Shown in pieces: positions 42,015-50,073 of a DNA stretch of 64,000 nucleotides. Numbering within the stretch: the first letter of the stretch is position 1; each line of letters begins with the position of its first letter. The position numbers and the translations under genes are program-made. Source of the DNA: CAG-390 sp045636385. Lineage in GTDB: Bacteria; Bacillota; Clostridia; Oscillospirales; CAG-272. The stretch spans positions 32,483 to 96,482 of the forward strand of contig JAZTXK010000002.1 in assembly GCA_045636385.1 (NCBI GenBank), given 5' to 3'. Under the pieces are notes generated by a model that had not been told where the DNA came from, searched no databases, and was given only the letters and a program-made list of their open reading frames with translations.

Positions 42015-43886
42015 TCAGTTACCCTTCTGTGCGTAAAAATCCGCAATCGCCTTTTCGAATACGGGGAATACGAGCTTCATACCGTCTGCATTGAGATGGC
42101 TGATGTCACTCGCCTTCATACAATACTTAGCTCTGAAGTTCGCATCAGTCATCTTGACGCCGGTCAGCTCCTGATCCATTGCGTTGATGCAGGGCACGCC
42201 CATATCGGCACAGACCTCAAGGAGAGCCTTGCCGTAATCGCTGCAGTAGTTACCCGCGCTGTTCTTGCTTCCGCCAACTTCCCAAACGGTGAGGCAGATG
42301 ATGAGAGCGTTCGGATACTTTTCCTGAATCTTGGTGATAAGGAATCTTGCCGCGCCCTTCATGGTCTTTGTGTCGGTGCTTCCGTTTTCACCGATCGGAA
42401 CGTTCTTGTTGTAGTCGTTACGTCCGCCCTCGATGATAACGATATCGGGGTTATTGTTCACCATATTGGCGTATCTGACGACCATGGGGTTATTGGTGGT
42501 AACGTAATTCGACATAGTCGAGCCGTTCATACCGTAGTTGTTGAAAGTCATATCGTACTTCTTCGCGAGAAGTGCGGGCCATACGAGCTCCTTGTCAAGA
42601 CCGTTTCCTGCAAGGTAGCTGTCGCCGATGACGGTGAAGGTCTTGCCCTTGAGGATATCATAGAAAGCACGGTTCTTGTCTTCCTCGAACCACTTTTCAG
42701 CAGCTGCTGCCGCATCGATGATATCCTGGAGAGTGCCGGGCTCGTTGGTTTCGGAGGAATAGATCTTGGGTCTGTTGCTAAGACCGTTCGAGCGGAAGCA
42801 GAAACGGATGCACTCATTATCTTCGCTGGAAATATAGGTGTATTCTACGCCGTATGCGCCGGAAGAAATTACGTACTGACCGCCGCCGGGGATATTGTGC
42901 TTAGAGGTGTCGATAACCCAATTCGAGCCCTCCTTCTTCCAGAAGGAAAGAACGTATGCGTTGCCCGAGGTCGAGCCTGCCGCCTTATCGGTAAAGGTGA
43001 TCTTGGTGCCCTTCTTTGCTATCTCGATAACGTCGGTGTAAGCATAATTATTCTCGTTCGGGTTGATATCATTAGCAAATCCGTAGCCGTTGGTCGAGGA
43101 GCCGACGTAACCCGCATTCCACTTAACGCTGATCTCGGTTCCGGTGGGAGCAGCGGGAGCGGTCGTTACCACATCTGCGTTTGGATCGTCCTTCTCAACA
43201 ACGGGAGCCTTGGTCGACTTTACGGTTACGACAGGGTATGCCGCGGGAGTAAAGGATGTCGACTGACCCGAGCGGAAGCAGAGACGGATGCACTCGTTAT
43301 CCTTGGTCGAGGTATAAGTATAGGTTCTTGCACCGTTAGCATCGGTGTACTCAGCCATAGTACCGTTTGCCTTGTAACTATTAAGGTCGATTACCCAAGT
43401 TCCGTTTTCCTTCTTCCAGGAGGAGAAAACGTAAGCGGCTGCAGATGCGAAATTGGTGTCGCCGTTGGCATTGGTGTTATCATCGGTAAAGGTGATGGTA
43501 CTTCCCGCAGGACCGAGATTGATAACGTCACTGTAGGAATAGTATCCGCCCGTGGGGTTGATCTTTTCCTTCCAGCTCGAGTTTGAGTCGGAGCCGACGT
43601 AGCCGAGATACCATCCAGCAGCGGCAACGTAATCCTTAAGCTCGGTAGAAGGAGCCTCGGTCGTAACCTCAGCCTCGGTGGTAACTTCGGGTGCGGTTGT
43701 GACCTCTGCCTCGGTGGTAGCCTCAGCCTCGGTAGTTACTTCGGGAGCCGTGGTTTCGGTGGGGGTAAGATTTTCGGCAGTAGTTTCTGCGCCGCCTTCT
43801 GCGGGAGTGCAGGCAACGATAGAAGCCGTCAGCATCGCAAGCAGAAGTGCAATTGCTGTAAGTCTGATAATTGCGTTCTTTTTCAT
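42015..43886 (-). CDS. SGNH/GDSL-hydrolase lipoprotein with an internal domain duplication
   Basis: A 623-residue lipoprotein (lipobox IVAC, Cys26) with a Thr/Glu/Ala-rich linker (repeats of TTEAEVTT) to about residue 85. Two copies of a roughly 120-residue domain follow, one about 88-220 and one about 245-375, both with a Y(L/V)GYVGS start, FTD and WVID, and ending NECIR(L/F)CFRS. The C-terminal SGNH esterase has GDSYLAGNG, EGGRNDYN and DISHLNADG (blocks I, III, V). Expected outside the cell, on deacetylation or similar of a polymer. Good promoter upstream. Confidence 0.85.
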   Translation of the reverse strand: MKKNAIIRLTAIALLLAMLTASIVACTPAEGGAETTAENLTPTETTAPEVTTEAEATTEAEVTTAPEVTTEAEVTTEAPSTELKDYVAAAGWYLGYVGSDSNSSWKEKINPTGGYYSYSDVINLGPAGSTITFTDDNTNANGDTNFASAAAYVFSSWKKENGTWVIDLNSYKANGTMAEYTDANGARTYTYTSTKDNECIRLCFRSGQSTSFTPAAYPVVTVKSTKAPVVEKDDPNADVVTTAPAAPTGTEISVKWNAGYVGSSTNGYGFANDINPNENNYAYTDVIEIAKKGTKITFTDKAAGSTSGNAYVLSFWKKEGSNWVIDTSKHNIPGGGQYVISSGAYGVEYTYISSEDNECIRFCFRSNGLSNRPKIYSSETNEPGTLQDIIDAAAAAEKWFEEDKNRAFYDILKGKTFTVIGDSYLAGNGLDKELVWPALLAKKYDMTFNNYGMNGSTMSNYVTTNNPMVVRYANMVNNNPDIVIIEGGRNDYNKNVPIGENGSTDTKTMKGAARFLITKIQEKYPNALIICLTVWEVGGSKNSAGNYCSDYGKALLEVCADMGVPCINAMDQELTGVKMTDANFRAKYCMKASDISHLNADGMKLVFPVFEKAIADFYAQKGN

Positions 43887-43918
43887 AGCAATATCCTTTC
43901 AAAATATTAGATAATTAT

Positions 43919-43947
43919 ATTATATAATTAAACTCAAGAAAAGTCAA
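43919..43947 (-). promoter_or_regulatory. Promoter of the 42015 SGNH lipoprotein
   Basis: -35 TTGACT (43942-43947), 17-base spacer, -10 TATAAT (43919-43924), minus strand, about 30 bases before the ATG. Confidence 0.8.
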
Positions 43948-43956
43948 TAGTTTTCC

Positions 43957-43990
43957 CAAAAAACAAAGCAGAAAGGCGTACCTCTCTGCT
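43957..43990 (-). terminator. Terminator after the rhaM gene
   Basis: AGCAGAAAGGCGTACCTCTCTGCT, an imperfect 24-base palindrome (43967-43990), followed by a T-rich run. It ends the four-gene transcript 47741-43998. Confidence 0.8.
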
Positions 43991-43997
43991 TTATTTT

Positions 43998-44315
43998 TTA
44001 TTTAAATGAAAACACCTTCGTCAGCTGCGGCTGTGCGCCCGTGACGGGGTCGAGCTCCATAATCAGGATATCCTTCATATACTCATTCCACTTTTCAACG
44101 ACGGGACTTTCCCTCTGAACGCGCGCGGCGTATTCGATACCCTTTTCGCATTCGTAATAACCGAAAAGCTCGTCGCCGACGTTCCAGATCGTGTAATTAA
44201 CGATACCCGCATCTGCAAGCACCTGCTTCATTTCATCCCAGATCGCATCGTGGCGTTTGATATATTCATCAAGTGCGTCCGAAACGATCCGCGCTTTCCA
44301 TGCGTATTTCTCCAT
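43998..44315 (-). CDS. rhaM: L-rhamnose mutarotase family protein
   Basis: A 105-residue RhaM/DUF718 protein. The family pattern is visible in YIKRHDAIWDEMKQVLADAG and NYTIWNVGDELFGYYEC, with a His in the first and a Tyr in the second as used in anomer exchange. RhaM interconverts alpha and beta L-rhamnose and helps its metabolism. Starts at the ATG (44315) just after the stop of the preceding gene; a TTG three codons earlier overlaps it. No other rhamnose gene is seen nearby, so it may be adapted to a related sugar. Confidence 0.85.
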   Translation of the reverse strand: MEKYAWKARIVSDALDEYIKRHDAIWDEMKQVLADAGIVNYTIWNVGDELFGYYECEKGIEYAARVQRESPVVEKWNEYMKDILIMELDPVTGAQPQLTKVFSFK

Positions 44316-44316
44316 T

Positions 44317-45903
44317 TTAATCAACTCTTAATCTTTCGTAATTCTTATACTGACTGTATTTGTTGATAATAGCATCCATCTCCGCAATTGCCTTATCGTA
44401 TTCCGCCTTATCGTCCGCAAGAGTGAGCGCCTGCATATCGTAGAAGGTACACTGAACGTTTTCCGATCCGAGCATCAGCGGAACATTTTGAGTATTGTTG
44501 ATCGCGGTATAAACAAGCTTGAGCTCGTTGCCGATAAAGAAATATACGTAATCGTTGTGACATACGATCTTCCACTCGATCGTCAGCGTCTGACCTGCGG
44601 TGTAGCTATAAATATCCTCTGCGGGAACATTGGTATCGTACGGAATGCAAAGCTTGAAATTACCGCGCGACTCGTTATCCCAGAGAAGGATTCTGTTGTT
44701 ACCGCTATCGAGGATACCGAACTGAATATGCGCGTTCGTGCCGATATCCGTTATATCGAGCTTACCCGAGAGAATATAGTTTTTGGCAAGATTTTTGCCG
44801 TTATAGTTGACGTTTGAGATAGCCGTACCCGCGGCAATAGTCTGTGTTTTTGTAAAGGAAATCGCAGGAATCTCCGCTTCGGGAACTACGGGTGCTACGG
44901 GAGCGTCCTCGAGGACTATATCTGTCTTTGCAAGTGCATCGACGAAAACGCTGTAACATTCGGGCTTCGGATGAACCTCATCCTTGAGCATATCCTTAGT
45001 AAGCTGCGAGGGCGTGTCGATGTAGGTTATAAAATCAAACGCATCGCACCACTTCTGCATACCTTCATTGATCGAGGTCACTTTCGCGATCTTATCGTTG
45101 TCGTATGCTCTCTGCGAAACGCCGAACCAATAAATATGAGTGTTCGGGAACTTTTCGTGCATCATAAGGAACATTCTCTGATATGCCGAAAGTGCGCCAA
45201 AGATTGTGTCGCCGTCGTCATATACGTTGTTTGTTCCGATATGCATAACGATATTCTTCGGCTCGGTCTCCGCAAGCCAGCCACCGATCCACTCTTCCCA
45301 GTCGTAGGTGGTCGTTGCACTGATGCCGAGGCAGAGCGCATCCTTGCCAACGTATTCAGCCGAGTAGAAGCCCGTCCAGAATGCCGTGTCGAAGAAGGAA
45401 TCGCCGATAAATAGAGTCGTCTTGCCCGCGTTGCCGTTTTTATCCCACTGAGCCTTGCGGTTTTCGGCGGCAGAAGCGAAATTCGACGCGCTGAATTTCT
45501 GACTCTTGGTGTCTACCTCTTCAACGCGAACGATAAATTCCGCGCTGAAATGCTCGGATTTAGCCGTGACCTCGTATCTGCCCGTCTTGAGCGCGGTAAC
45601 CGAACCGGTTGCGGGATCGATGGTAATACCGGTTGCATCATACTCATAAGTAAGCTCCTCCTCATTCTCGGGAATCGAGAAAACGGGGATCACGGTGTTT
45701 TCGGGATAACCTACCCACGCAAAAACGTCATCGATCGCAAGTGTGCCGTAGTCGACCTGTTCGGTGCTCTCTGCGGAAGGAGCGGAAGTTTCGGGAAAGG
45801 TCTCCGCAGTGTTTTCATTACTCGCATCACCCGTGCAAGCTGAAAGCGAGAAACCGAGAAGCGCGCAAGTCAATATCAATAAGGATGTCATAAGCTTTTT
45901 CAT
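44317..45903 (-). CDS. SGNH-hydrolase lipoprotein with Ig-like domain
   Basis: A 528-residue lipoprotein (lipobox LSAC, Cys23). A short Ser/Thr-rich linker leads to a Big_2-like Ig domain (YEYDATGITIDPATGSV and KTGRYEVTAKSEHFS, about residues 75-130), then an SGNH esterase with GDSFFDTA, HIGTNNVYD and KDEVHP as blocks I, III and V (about 160-340), then a beta-sandwich tail (SFTKTQTIAAG on). It is expected to be an exported esterase. It lies second to last in the operon, just before rhaM. Confidence 0.85.
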   Translation of the reverse strand: MKKLMTSLLILTCALLGFSLSACTGDASNENTAETFPETSAPSAESTEQVDYGTLAIDDVFAWVGYPENTVIPVFSIPENEEELTYEYDATGITIDPATGSVTALKTGRYEVTAKSEHFSAEFIVRVEEVDTKSQKFSASNFASAAENRKAQWDKNGNAGKTTLFIGDSFFDTAFWTGFYSAEYVGKDALCLGISATTTYDWEEWIGGWLAETEPKNIVMHIGTNNVYDDGDTIFGALSAYQRMFLMMHEKFPNTHIYWFGVSQRAYDNDKIAKVTSINEGMQKWCDAFDFITYIDTPSQLTKDMLKDEVHPKPECYSVFVDALAKTDIVLEDAPVAPVVPEAEIPAISFTKTQTIAAGTAISNVNYNGKNLAKNYILSGKLDITDIGTNAHIQFGILDSGNNRILLWDNESRGNFKLCIPYDTNVPAEDIYSYTAGQTLTIEWKIVCHNDYVYFFIGNELKLVYTAINNTQNVPLMLGSENVQCTFYDMQALTLADDKAEYDKAIAEMDAIINKYSQYKNYERLRVD

Positions 45904-45916
45904 GTTTCTTCACCTT

Positions 45917-46921
45917 TTATTTGATTTTACTGTTTGCAACTATAACGTCCTGCGCCCAATGTGCCCAGGCGTGATCTATGCCGATATCGGAGTAAGAGGG
46001 ATAATCCTTGGCGATCCAGCCGCCGCCCGCCTTGCGGAAAAGCTCGCACATTTCAAGTGCGCGTCTTTCGATGAGCTCGCGGTCGCCCGTAGGAAGTACC
46101 TTCTGAATATCAACGGGAGAATAGAAGACCGCGCGGTCCGCAAATTCGCTCGCAAGCACCTCACTCGGATACGCATCGGGCTGATCGAACTGAAAAACGT
46201 CGATTCCCGCGTCGATAAGATCCTCCATAAGACCGTAATTATAGCCGCAGGAATGAAGGAACATTGCCATTCCCGCCTCGTGCACGGCATCGGCAAGCTT
46301 TTTATATGCGGGCTTGTAGATCTCGCGGAAGGTGGAGGGCGACATAAACGTGGTCGTCTGCATTCCGAGATCATCGTAAATTATCCAACCGTCGATTCCG
46401 CAGCCGGCAATATTGCGAATGATCGCGATCTCCTGATCGACGAGTGAGTCAATGAAGCCCGAAACCTCGTCGGGGTACTCGATCGTGTCCATAAGCGCGT
46501 TCGACATAAGGCGCGCATCGCGGTGCCTTGAAAAGATCGCTCTGCCCGTGGTCAGCACGAATTTTTCGTGATTTGCGAGATCCTTCGCCAAAAGCTCGTC
46601 GCGGTAAGCAGGATCAAATTCGATTTTCGGATAATAATAGTCGTCCCAATCCTGAATAGCGCCCATTATGCACTCGCCCTTGGTCTTTCCGTTGAATCTG
46701 CCGTAAATATTGCCATAAAAGTCACGGCGCACCTCGCCGCTGAAGCCTGTAAGACTTTTCAGCTCGGGATGATCGCCCCATTGATCATAAGGATCAAGCG
46801 GCATATTTATCTGTCGTAGATTTCTGACACCGATAAAATCGGTCTGATCCAAAAAAGCATAGCCGAAACGAGGTGCTTCGTCGTGCGCGATCAATCTTTT
46901 GATTATTTCTTTTGAAGTCAT
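45917..46921 (-). CDS. Uroporphyrinogen decarboxylase-like (URO-D) domain protein
   Basis: A 334-residue TIM-barrel protein similar to the URO-D/methyltransferase superfamily of anaerobes. Typical parts: DGWIIYDDLGMQTTTFMSP, YKPAYKKLADAVHEAG, FLHSCGYNYGLMEDLIDAGI and FQFDQPDAYP. The essential Asp/Tyr of real heme-pathway HemE are not obvious and no other heme gene is present, so this is probably not a porphyrin enzyme. Members in sugar-use clusters are common and unassigned. It follows the ADP-ribosylglycohydrolase gene by 4 bases and precedes the SGNH lipoprotein gene by 13. Confidence 0.8.
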   Translation of the reverse strand: MTSKEIIKRLIAHDEAPRFGYAFLDQTDFIGVRNLRQINMPLDPYDQWGDHPELKSLTGFSGEVRRDFYGNIYGRFNGKTKGECIMGAIQDWDDYYYPKIEFDPAYRDELLAKDLANHEKFVLTTGRAIFSRHRDARLMSNALMDTIEYPDEVSGFIDSLVDQEIAIIRNIAGCGIDGWIIYDDLGMQTTTFMSPSTFREIYKPAYKKLADAVHEAGMAMFLHSCGYNYGLMEDLIDAGIDVFQFDQPDAYPSEVLASEFADRAVFYSPVDIQKVLPTGDRELIERRALEMCELFRKAGGGWIAKDYPSYSDIGIDHAWAHWAQDVIVANSKIK

Positions 46922-46925
46922 GAAC

Positions 46926-47741
46926 TTATCCTCTCACTTGAATGAATTGTTTATTAAAACCTCTTACAACGGCTTTTATCGAGCTATCGATCCTACCGTC
47001 GCAAAAACGCTTTATGTGCTCGGGAATTTCCTTATAATACGCCTCCGCGATGCCGCCCGCAATGCAAGCCTGCGTATCGGCGTCTCCGCCGAGTGAGATC
47101 GCATTTCTTATCGCGCTTTCATAATCGGTCGATTCAAGGAACGCAATGATCGCGGGCGGCACGCTGTATGACGATCGACAGTTGAAAACGTGACTTTCTT
47201 TGATAAGCGAAAGCGGAATCGATAAATTATACTTGAATTTCTTTTCCAAGAATTCTTTTATCTTATCCTTCCCCTCCCCGTTTCGCGCCAGATAAACCGC
47301 CGCAGCGACAGCTTGTGCGGCTTTTATCGCCTCGCGGTTGTTATGAGTTGGCATACTGCAAACCTTTGCCTGCAGGAGAGTTTGCTCCATAGTCGAGTAA
47401 GCGTATCCGATCGGGATCACACGCATCGCGGCACCGTTTGCATAACTGCGCCCTTTTCTTGAATCCGCGCTCTTCGCCCAAGCGATAAACATATTTCCGA
47501 ATCCCGCGTGCGGATAATAAGCATAATACTGACGGTACAGCGCGGCATATTCCTTAACGCGAGCGCTCACACGAAAGGCTGTAATATCCGAAGGATCATC
47601 GATAATCGCCTTGCATACAGCCGCGATCAATACGCTGTCATCGGTAAAGCTACTGTCTTGATTAAAAACGAAATTATAATCCTTGGTACAATGAATCTCA
47701 TAATACGAACCGATTACATCGCCGTATATCGCACCGAACAT
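46926..47741 (-). CDS. ADP-ribosylglycohydrolase family protein
   Basis: A 271-residue DraG-type fold. Metal-ligand motifs: FGAIYGDVIGSYYE near the start, SSFTDDSVLIAA (residues about 30-42) and SLGGDADTQACIAGGIAEAYY near the C-terminus. Such enzymes remove ADP-ribose from proteins or act on related N-glycosides; targets here are unknown. ATG 47741 follows GGCGGTGGAG at ideal distance; a 51-base in-frame extension lacks a ribosome site. First gene of the four-gene operon 47741-43998. Confidence 0.88.
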   Translation of the reverse strand: MFGAIYGDVIGSYYEIHCTKDYNFVFNQDSSFTDDSVLIAAVCKAIIDDPSDITAFRVSARVKEYAALYRQYYAYYPHAGFGNMFIAWAKSADSRKGRSYANGAAMRVIPIGYAYSTMEQTLLQAKVCSMPTHNNREAIKAAQAVAAAVYLARNGEGKDKIKEFLEKKFKYNLSIPLSLIKESHVFNCRSSYSVPPAIIAFLESTDYESAIRNAISLGGDADTQACIAGGIAEAYYKEIPEHIKRFCDGRIDSSIKAVVRGFNKQFIQVRG

Positions 47742-47842
47742 AACTCCACCGCCTTTCTTTTTGCTTAACGCTTCAAGCAGTTCTATTCTCATAGAGCGAG
47801 TCCGTTTTCTCTATCAATCTTTAGGTGTTTTTTAACAAGTTA

Positions 47843-47871
47843 ATTATAGCACAAATGCGGCGAGAATGCAA
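47843..47871 (-). promoter_or_regulatory. Promoter of the ADP-ribosylglycohydrolase-URO-D-SGNH-rhaM operon
   Basis: -35 TTGCAT (47866-47871), 17-base spacer, -10 TATAAT (47843-47848). Start near 47836 leaves a leader of about 95 bases before the ATG. Confidence 0.75.
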
Positions 47872-47886
47872 TAGTTATTACAATAT

Positions 47887-47919
47887 AAAAATCCGCCCCG
47901 CGGATATACTGCGAGGCGG
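47887..47919 (-). terminator. Terminator of the 27-residue peptide gene
   Basis: CCGCCTCGC/GCGGGGCGG arms with a 9-base loop and a T5 on the minus strand, about 20 bases after the peptide stop. Confidence 0.8.
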
Positions 47920-47941
47920 GAGGCTATATGAATCGGAGCAT

Positions 47942-48025
47942 TTAAGCTATCAGAAGCCCTACTGCAAACAGCACGAGCAGAGCTCCGAGAACTGCGCTGC
48001 TGTTGTATCTATATGAATTAAACAT
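47942..48025 (-). CDS. 27-residue single-helix membrane peptide
   Basis: A short ORF coding for 27 residues: MFNSYRYNSSAVLGALL and a further hydrophobic run to the C-terminus (VLFAVGLLIA). It is one membrane helix after a polar N-terminus. Evidence that it is real: AGAAAGG ribosome site at the right place, an upstream -10 TATAAT, and its own terminator close behind the stop. Too short for standard gene calling. Function unknown; possibly a small regulatory membrane protein or toxin-like peptide. Confidence 0.65.
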   Translation of the reverse strand: MFNSYRYNSSAVLGALLVLFAVGLLIA

Positions 48026-48070
48026 TTTGTTTTTGCCTTTCTTTTATGTTTTCTTTTTCTTTACGAGTAT

Positions 48071-48112
48071 ATTATACCACTTTATTCCCTGTTTTTCTGT
48101 GATTTGGTCACA
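48071..48112 (-). promoter_or_regulatory. Promoter with CRP/FNR-like box for the 27-residue peptide
   Basis: -10 TATAAT (48071-48076). No -35 hexamer fits, but TGTGACCAAATCACA (48098-48112), a perfect 5-base inverted repeat with 5-base spacer, is centred at about -41 from the predicted start near 48064, the class II activator position used by CRP/FNR-family proteins. Confidence 0.55.
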
Positions 48113-48328
48113 ATTGAGAATCATTCCTGACATTTTTGTTGTATATCAATAATAGAAAAACCACGCTTTCGCGTGGCTTTTCTATTGGGGTGTGTGTCCG
48201 ATTTGGAAGTACATCGATTTTGCATAGGGTAGACTTTCCCCTTGGCGATGATGTGGGTTAAAATGATCCGCAATCTACCGGACTTTTAACGCCATGCTTG
48301 CAACGACAACCTATATACTCAATTTCTG
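48113..48328. other. Intergenic stretch without a gene
   Basis: About 215 bases (part of the 300-base gap 48026-48328). It contains the terminator hairpin at 48154-48183 and otherwise unremarkable sequence. No ORF with a ribosome site, no RNA fold or repeat was found in 48190-48328. Confidence 0.6.
48154..48183. terminator. Bidirectional hairpin terminator
   Basis: AGAAAAACCACGC/GCGTGGCTTTTTCT arms with loop TTTC. It lies 146 bases past the stop of the 48329 gene (minus strand) and is nearly identical to the 41977-42002 hairpin. Confidence 0.7.
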
Positions 48329-49687
48329 TTATTCGTTAATCGCGTCAGCGACAAATTGAGCCAAACTGATCCATTCCTCAGTTGCAACGGGCTCTTCATG
48401 ACTAAATCGTATGACCTTACCATCTTTGCAAAGCAATACTTTATCTCCATCAGGGCATTTAGCAATAACTATTCCATCCGGCTTGATTTCGAGCATTTCT
48501 TCAGCAAGCATTTCTTCGGTAAACAACTTGGTTTCTTCTATTGCAATATTATAAGGCAGAAGTTCATATTCATCGGAAAGATAACCGCCATCCGCAATCA
48601 AATAATATGGCAAAACAGGCGCATAGCTTGTTTCTGCAATATCGACAGCTTTTGCTTTTGGAAATGCTTTCTTGAAATCTTCTTTTCTCTCTTTTTTTGC
48701 GAGCCTCAAAAGCTTCAGGGCATCCTTTTCGGAGATCAAGCGCAAAGGGCGTTCTGTGTTTTTTAACTTTTCGTATTCTGCTATGCTATTTTGTAAACAA
48801 CCCGCTATAGGTCTATCTGGCATAACCGTGTGACTTAATGTATATCCGCTTGGCAACTCTTTTACAACCATAGCAGGAATCAAGTCACTTTGTGAAATTG
48901 CTTTTTCTTGAAGCAATTTTTGAGCAAAATCCTTATGAATCAAGAATTTGTTTCTTCCGCAATAGGTAAAGGTTTTAGGACAATATGCAAGAGCAATATT
49001 GCAATTCGGAATATCGGACTCGATATAACAATCTTGCAAGTTGATCAATTGCAGTTTGTAGAAAATATCTGCTATTTGGGGAAGATAGCCGCCTAATGCA
49101 TCGATTTTATCTCTATCCTCAATTGTCATATTTCTACCTTCTGCAATGGTCGGTATTTGCTTATTGCAATACAAATGAAAATATTGCTCCGCCTGATACT
49201 TGCCCGTATCCCTTGCCCAGCAAAAATCAACGTCTGTAATGCCGTGATGAACACAAGCATCTCTAAAACGCTCCGGAACAAGAATTGATTCATACCACCA
49301 TTTAGGAGAAGGTCGCAGTTCGTGGTAAGCGCGAAGATTATAAATCTTTACCGTTTCGCCTCGTTCGCTCTCGCATTCATTAGAATCGTATAGGGTATTA
49401 TCCTTGAATGCGGTAGGAACTATTTCGTACCAGTCACTTTCATAATCTGCATATGTCCTTGTGTATATACCTCTTGCTTTCCAACCATTCTTTTGGCAGA
49501 AAGACTCAATAGCTGATAGAATTTCATCCGTGCGAGGATTCTGTAAATCTAATTTGCTCCATCCAACACAATCGCACTTTAAGCCAAGGGAGTGAACAAA
49601 TTCTATATTCAGAAGGTATTCTTCCTCTTTGTTAGTTCGTGTATCATCTTTATCAAGAATCCAATCTAATGTTTCGATGATTTTCAT
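48329..49687 (-). CDS. Hypothetical 452-residue protein, AT-rich orphan
   Basis: I do not recognise this protein. It is soluble, with no signal peptide or helix run, and appears to have two parts: an N-terminal half rich in Trp, Tyr and Cys (LKCDCVGWSKLDL, HELRPSPKWWYE, ARDTGKYQAEQYFHLYC) and a C-terminal half rich in Leu, Glu and Lys (LLRLAKKERKEDFKKAFPKA). Codon use is much richer in A/T-ending codons than its neighbours, which suggests recent transfer. Good GGAGG site; upstream promoter with direct repeats. It lies next to tRNA-Gln and an unusual hairpin array. Confidence 0.65.
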   Translation of the reverse strand: MKIIETLDWILDKDDTRTNKEEEYLLNIEFVHSLGLKCDCVGWSKLDLQNPRTDEILSAIESFCQKNGWKARGIYTRTYADYESDWYEIVPTAFKDNTLYDSNECESERGETVKIYNLRAYHELRPSPKWWYESILVPERFRDACVHHGITDVDFCWARDTGKYQAEQYFHLYCNKQIPTIAEGRNMTIEDRDKIDALGGYLPQIADIFYKLQLINLQDCYIESDIPNCNIALAYCPKTFTYCGRNKFLIHKDFAQKLLQEKAISQSDLIPAMVVKELPSGYTLSHTVMPDRPIAGCLQNSIAEYEKLKNTERPLRLISEKDALKLLRLAKKERKEDFKKAFPKAKAVDIAETSYAPVLPYYLIADGGYLSDEYELLPYNIAIEETKLFTEEMLAEEMLEIKPDGIVIAKCPDGDKVLLCKDGKVIRFSHEEPVATEEWISLAQFVADAINE

Positions 49688-49717
49688 TTTGAATCCTCCT
49701 TGAACTGATCTGTTTTA

Positions 49718-49746
49718 ATTATACCACAACTTTGTAAACATTTCAA
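49718..49746 (-). promoter_or_regulatory. Promoter of the 452-residue orphan gene
   Basis: -35 TTGAAA (49741-49746), 17-base spacer, -10 TATAAT (49718-49723), minus strand. A pair of imperfect direct repeats sits directly upstream of the -35. Confidence 0.75.
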
Positions 49747-49749
49747 CCG

Positions 49750-49837
49750 TTTCGCAAGTCCGAATCTATCCACAGTTTTGGTGCAGTGGGAAATCTATAT
49801 CAAAAAATGCATTTCGCCGGTTCGAATCTGTCTACAG
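49750..49837. repeat. Imperfect 26-base direct repeat upstream of the orphan gene promoter
   Basis: 49750-49775 and 49812-49837 share 21 of 26 bases, spaced 62 bases start to start. The conserved part of the second is GGTTCGAATCTGTCTACAG, which resembles a tRNA T-arm (GGTTCGAATC). An inverted pair ATGCATTTC/GAAATGCAT (49807-49815 and 49851-49859) overlaps. It may be an operator or attachment-site relic. Confidence 0.5.
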
Positions 49838-49898
49838 ACCGAAAATGCCCGAAATGCATCTACAAAATTCTGAAAAACTTTAGAGTCGAAAAGTTTTT

Positions 49899-50071
49899 AG
49901 TGATATGCTGACTTCGTCAGCGTGATATTTTTGCTTCGCAAAAGTGATATTGCTCCACTTCGTTCCGCAGTGATATTATATTCGCCTCCTAAACTCGCGA
50001 AGCGAATATCACTCGGCGTAAGCCGAATATCACTGCGAAGCAATAGAACTCGCCGCAAGGCGAATATAACT
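49899..50071. repeat. Symmetric eight-copy AGTGATATT hairpin array
   Basis: Four forward copies of (A)GTGATAT (at 49900, 49922, 49944 and 49970) and four reverse copies of AATATCACT (50005, 50026, then degenerate at 50042 and 50063). Units are about 21-22 bases apart, two helical turns. Between copies lie small hairpins of different sequence (GCTGACTTCGTCAGC, TTTTGCTTCGCAAAA, CGGCGTAAGCCG), most closed by a TTCG- or GTAA-type loop. The orientation flips in the middle (49977-50004), so the whole block can fold back on itself. Confidence 0.7.
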
Positions 50072-50073
50072 GA

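Noticed and set aside
49820..49837. tRNA gene fragment
   Set aside because: Only a T-arm-like 10-mer is present; no acceptor or anticodon arm around it.
49899..50071. CRISPR array
   Set aside because: Repeats are 9 bases, orientation flips mid-array, and the spacers are self-complementary stems of varied length.
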